Source: CANJBX01 sp041487815 (GTDB lineage Bacteria > Pseudomonadota > Alphaproteobacteria > Rhizobiales > Xanthobacteraceae). Taken from it: a stretch of DNA of 7,896 nt. Position numbers and translations under genes: made by a program. Positions 5,606 to 7,896 of the stretch are shown one piece after another. Every line of letters starts with the position of its first letter. The stretch's first letter is position 1. The notes below the pieces were generated by a model that was given only the letters and a program-made list of their open reading frames with translations, was not told the origin of the DNA and did not search any database. Location: NCBI GenBank assembly GCA_041487815.1, contig JBGPOB010000169.1:1-7896 (forward strand), written 5' to 3'.

Positions 5606-6754
5606 CTACACTTTCAGCCCCATCAGTCCGGCGAGCAGGTTGCGCTGAATCTGCGATGTGCCGGCCGCGATCGTGGCGGCGCGCGCATCGCGATAGTGCC
5701 GCTGCATGTCGAATTCCATGTTGTAGCCGAAGCCGCCGAAGATCTGCATGCCGGTGTTTGCCGCCTTGACGTAGGTTTCCGACGCCAGCAGCTTCGCCAT
5801 CGTAATCTCGCGCAAGGCGTCTTTCCCTGACGCAACGATGGACGCGGCGCGCAGCGTCAGCGACCAGGCGGCTTCGACTTCGGTCTGCATGTCGGCCAGC
5901 ATGTGCGCGATGGCCTGAAATGTTCCGATTGCCCGGTTGAATTGCTTGCGCTCGCTGGCGTAGCGCAGCGCCATTTCGAAGACGCCGCGTGCGCTGCCGC
6001 AGTCGCAAGCCGCAGCGGTCACGCGTTCGGCCTGCAAGCCTGCCATGACGCAGTTCCAGCCGTTGTTCTCGCCGCCAATCAGGCGATCGGCGGGAACCCG
6101 CACGTCATTAAATGTCAGCTCGTAGGTTCCGACCGAGCGACGCCCCAGCATGTCGAGCTTGCGCACGTCCAGTCCCGGAGACTTGTTGTCGACGAGAAAC
6201 AGCGACATGCCCTGACGATAGTGCACCTTCGGGTCGGTCTTGACATAGACGTTGATGAAATTGTTGTCCGCGCCCGCGCCGGTCGCCCAGATCTTTCGCC
6301 CATTGATGACGTAATGGTCGCCCTCGCGACGCGCATGCGTGCGCATGGCGCCGATGTCGGACCCGGCGTCCGGCTCCGACATCGAAATCGTCATTCTGAT
6401 CTTGCCAGTCAGGAGTTTTGGCAGCCAGTGGCGCTTCTGCGCCTCCGATCCCATGCGCAGGACGTTGAGGCCGCAGAAGAGGCTGCCGCCGAAGGCCATG
6501 ACGACGTCGGAACTCGGGACCGACAGTTCCTCGGCGACGATGGCGAGGTCCACGATAGTGCAGCCAAGGCCGCCGTAGTCTTCGGGGAACGGCAGCCGGA
6601 ACATGCCGGCTTCGACCCATGCATCGTAGAGCGCGTATGGGTATGCGCGTTCGCGATCGAGGTGACGAACGTAGTCGGGGGTCGCAACACGTTGCGTCAA
6701 CTTGCGCGCGGTGTCGCGCAGCATTTCCTGCTCGTTGGTCAGATTGAAGTCCAT
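5606..6754 (-). CDS. Acyl-CoA dehydrogenase
   Basis: 382 aa, a normal family length, from the ATG at 6754. An FAD enzyme that introduces an alpha,beta double bond into an acyl-CoA and passes electrons to ETF. Seen: MDFNLTNEQEMLRDTARK at the N-terminus, PEDYGGLG (57-64), the flavin/substrate motif TISMSEPDAGSDIGAM (122-137), NGRKIWATGA (151-160), GTYELTFNDVRVP (209-221), ERKQFNRAIGTFQAI (268-282), QIFGGFGY (337-344), and YRDARAATIAAGTSQIQRNL. The usual catalytic Glu of short/medium-chain enzymes (the E of I-x-EGT) is Ala364, while Glu243 in GLQAERVTAAA sits where isovaleryl-CoA dehydrogenase keeps its base. The enzyme therefore looks active with the relocated base. It begins 7 bp after the lysR stop on the same strand. 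The ribosome site is poor (AGGGAG at 6771-6776, 16 nt away, inside lysR), suggesting translational coupling. The substrate may be an arylpropanoyl-CoA, by context only. Confidence 0.92.
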   Translation of the reverse strand: MDFNLTNEQEMLRDTARKLTQRVATPDYVRHLDRERAYPYALYDAWVEAGMFRLPFPEDYGGLGCTIVDLAIVAEELSVPSSDVVMAFGGSLFCGLNVLRMGSEAQKRHWLPKLLTGKIRMTISMSEPDAGSDIGAMRTHARREGDHYVINGRKIWATGAGADNNFINVYVKTDPKVHYRQGMSLFLVDNKSPGLDVRKLDMLGRRSVGTYELTFNDVRVPADRLIGGENNGWNCVMAGLQAERVTAAACDCGSARGVFEMALRYASERKQFNRAIGTFQAIAHMLADMQTEVEAAWSLTLRAASIVASGKDALREITMAKLLASETYVKAANTGMQIFGGFGYNMEFDMQRHYRDARAATIAAGTSQIQRNLLAGLMGLKV

Positions 6755-6761
6755 TCGGCGT

Positions 6762-7694
6762 CTAAAGCGTCTCCCTGAACAGTCGCGTGAACAGCCCGCG
6801 AATCCATTTGGTGCCCGGTTCGCGATGCATGCGCTCGTGCCAGTATTGGTAAATCTCGATTTTTGGCAACTTGATCGGCGGCGTCACGATTTGCAGGTCG
6901 AGATCGTGCGCCAAAACCGTTGCGATCGACATCGGCAAGGTCGCGATCGCGTCGGTGTGCTTGGCCAAAACCGCGGCGCTGATGAACATGGGTACCCGGC
7001 AAATGATGTTCGCCTCGGGTACGAAGCCTTCGATGGCGCGTTCGGCGAGCAGATGCGCATGGCCGGTCCCGGCGGCGGAAACGAGCACGTGCTTCTCCGC
7101 CGCGAACGCGCTCGGCGCCGGCTCAGCCCCGATGCGCGGATGGTTTTTGCGTACGACCGATACGTACCGTTCGGTCCATAGCGGTTGCCGCCGTATCGCC
7201 TTGGTGAGCGCCGGAAACGAACCCATCGCGAAATCGACCTTGCCCGATACCAGCCAGGATTCGAGATGTTCGACATCGAGTTGCAGGACGCGCAGCCGGA
7301 CGTTGGGTGCTTCCTCGGCCAGCCGATTGACGAGCGAAGGAAGCAACTTGATGACGCCGGCATCGACCACGCAGAAGTTAAAGGTCCGGTCCGACGTTTG
7401 TGGGTCGAAGGGAACGTGCTCGCTGTGCAACGCGCGCATGCGCTCAAGAATGGCGCTGACCGGCGCCTGCAGTTCGAGCGCCTTCGGCGTCGGCTCCATG
7501 CGCAAAGCCACGCGCACGAACAGCGGATCGTCGAAATAGCGCCGTAAGCGCGCCAGCGTCTTGCTGAGCGCCGGCTGCGTGACATTCAGGGTTTGCGCGG
7601 CACGGGTAAGGCTGTGCTCGCGCAACAGCACCTCGAGCACCGCCAGGTGGTGCAGGTCGAGCTCGGTATTATGACGGCGCGGAATAGTACTCAT
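6762..7694 (-). CDS. LysR-family transcriptional regulator
   Basis: 310 aa. The ATG at 7694 (MSTIPRRHNTELDLHHL) places the DNA-binding helix-turn-helix where the family has it. A TTG at 7799 would add 35 atypical residues encoded by a repeat element. The winged HTH spans about residues 12-72: LAVLEVLLREHSLTRAAQTLNVTQPALSKTLARLRRYFDDPLFVR, then PTPKALEL. An effector-binding domain follows, with FNFCVVDAG, FAMGSFP, RKNHPRI, and an FISAAVLAKHTDAIATLP segment. The pattern is closest to the NodD/NahR/DntR branch, whose members answer to aromatic or flavonoid-like ligands. It is the first gene of a two-gene unit with the acyl-CoA dehydrogenase and probably controls that gene and the rest of the locus. 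No ribosome site precedes the ATG. A good -10 box ends 9 nt before it, so the message may be nearly leaderless. Confidence 0.92.
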   Translation of the reverse strand: MSTIPRRHNTELDLHHLAVLEVLLREHSLTRAAQTLNVTQPALSKTLARLRRYFDDPLFVRVALRMEPTPKALELQAPVSAILERMRALHSEHVPFDPQTSDRTFNFCVVDAGVIKLLPSLVNRLAEEAPNVRLRVLQLDVEHLESWLVSGKVDFAMGSFPALTKAIRRQPLWTERYVSVVRKNHPRIGAEPAPSAFAAEKHVLVSAAGTGHAHLLAERAIEGFVPEANIICRVPMFISAAVLAKHTDAIATLPMSIATVLAHDLDLQIVTPPIKLPKIEIYQYWHERMHREPGTKWIRGLFTRLFRETL

Positions 7695-7703
7695 ATCGTC
7701 AAT

Positions 7704-7709
7704 ATTATA
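7704..7709 (-). promoter_or_regulatory. Candidate -10 box of lysR
   Basis: The minus strand reads TATAAT, a perfect sigma70-type -10, ending 9 nt before the lysR ATG (7694). The -35 position (about 7727-7732, 17-bp spacer) reads TACGCC, which is poor, so any promoter here is weak or needs an activator. Start-site geometry gives a leader of only a few bases. Confidence 0.5.
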
Positions 7710-7734
7710 GTTTAGACCGGGCAATGGGCGTAGG

Positions 7735-7810
7735 CTAGTGTCTCGAATCCGAAGTTCGCTTTGTCTTGCAGTGCCGTCGTGAGCGAACTTCGGATTCAAA
7801 GAGACACTAG
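7735..7810 (-). mobile_element. Hairpin mini-element 1 (MITE-like, IS630-type ends)
   Basis: A 76-nt near-perfect inverted repeat with no coding capacity. On the minus strand it reads an outer arm CTAGTGTCTC (7810-7801), a TTT bulge (7800-7798), an inner arm GAATCCGAAGTTCGCT (7797-7782), a 21-nt loop (7781-7761), then the exact complements of the inner arm (7760-7745) and outer arm (7744-7735). All 26 stem pairs are intact, and one further flanking pair exists (7734/7811). The ends read C-TA-GTGTC...GACAC-TA-G, which is what an IS630-type insertion into CTAG with TA duplication would leave. It lies just upstream of the -35 position of lysR. An alternative is a structured RNA or a regulatory palindrome. 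Confidence 0.75.
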
Positions 7811-7823
7811 CAACTATAGGTTT

Positions 7824-7896
7824 CTAGTGTGGTTTTGGTTCAGAAGTTCCCTTGATGGAATAGCGGCGACAATAAAGAGAACTTCTGAACCACCAC
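7824..7896 (+). mobile_element. Hairpin mini-element 2, related and inverted, cut by the window end
   Basis: Outer arm CTAGTGTGGT (7824-7833), TTT bulge (7834-7836), inner arm GGTTCAGAAGTTCCCT (7837-7852), 23-nt loop (7853-7875), returning inner arm AGAGAACTTCTGAACC (7876-7891) with one C-A mismatch (7850/7878), and the first half of the returning outer arm, ACCAC (7892-7896). The missing part should read ACTAG. Its bulged arm matches the bulged arm of element 1 at 22 of 29 positions, but in the opposite orientation, 13 nt away. Confidence 0.72.

Noticed and set aside
5456..5830. Small plus-strand frame containing SRASGNP
   Set aside because: The peptide is the usual translation of a REP element, and the rest is antisense to the dehydrogenase 3' end.
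5903..6778. Plus-strand open frame (291 codons) opposite the acyl-CoA dehydrogenase
   Set aside because: It has no family signature and lies wholly antisense to a complete dehydrogenase.
7695..7799. LysR start at TTG 7799
   Set aside because: The added 35 residues come from hairpin element 1 and the promoter region and are not part of the LysR fold.
7735..7811. Element 1 as a simple intrinsic terminator
   Set aside because: It has a 21-nt loop, no T-run after either arm, and lies upstream of lysR rather than after a gene end visible here.
7735..7896. The paired hairpins as the edge of a CRISPR array or integron site
   Set aside because: The two units are inverted rather than direct repeats, the spacer is only 13 nt, and no cas or integrase gene is visible.

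Overview
This window is GC-rich, tightly packed bacterial DNA. It looks like a catabolic/accessory locus of a soil-type proteobacterium. A Hyphomicrobiales-like alphaproteobacterium (Bradyrhizobium/Rhodopseudomonas kind) is my best guess and a betaproteobacterium is possible. The reasons are a Bug-family solute-binding protein, a LysR regulator, CoA-linked aromatic side-chain enzymes, and a REP-type palindrome pair whose spurious translation contains the familiar 'SRASGNP' string. The taxonomic call is inference only.

Layout. Positions 1-1442 (+) hold the tail of a bacterial-luciferase-like FMN monooxygenase (NtaA/DszA type), followed 15 bp later by an acyl-CoA-dehydrogenase-fold protein that looks like a flavin-dependent monooxygenase. 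Converging on this pair is a PRISE-type enone reductase (2554-1481, -). A 208-bp divergent gap then leads to a plus-strand operon (2763-5455): a Bug/TTT periplasmic binding protein, a 4-hydroxycinnamoyl-CoA (feruloyl-CoA) hydratase-lyase and an SDR with a non-canonical active site. A 150-bp convergent gap carries an inverted pair of 28-nt REP-like units. The minus strand then holds a LysR regulator (7694-6762) and, 7 bp downstream, an acyl-CoA dehydrogenase (6754-5606). The last 160 bp hold two small related hairpin elements in opposite orientation.

How the genes may work together (inference). The acyl-CoA dehydrogenase could desaturate an arylpropanoyl-CoA, and the hydratase-lyase could cleave the resulting cinnamoyl-CoA to an aromatic aldehyde and acetyl-CoA. 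The SDR, the PRISE reductase and the two flavin monooxygenases could act on the aldehyde, enone or ring. The Bug protein would bind an acid for uptake, and LysR would control the set. No CoA ligase, flavin reductase or TctA/TctB permease is in the window.

The most unusual signal is the hairpin pair at 7735-7896. Both copies share the same plan: a 10-bp outer stem, a 3-nt TTT bulge, a 16-nt inner stem and a 21-23-nt loop. Six of the seven stem positions that differ between them are compensated on the opposite arm. The ends fit insertion into CTAG with TA duplication, as known for IS630-type elements. The second copy is cut by the window edge, and the model predicts that the next five bases are ACTAG.
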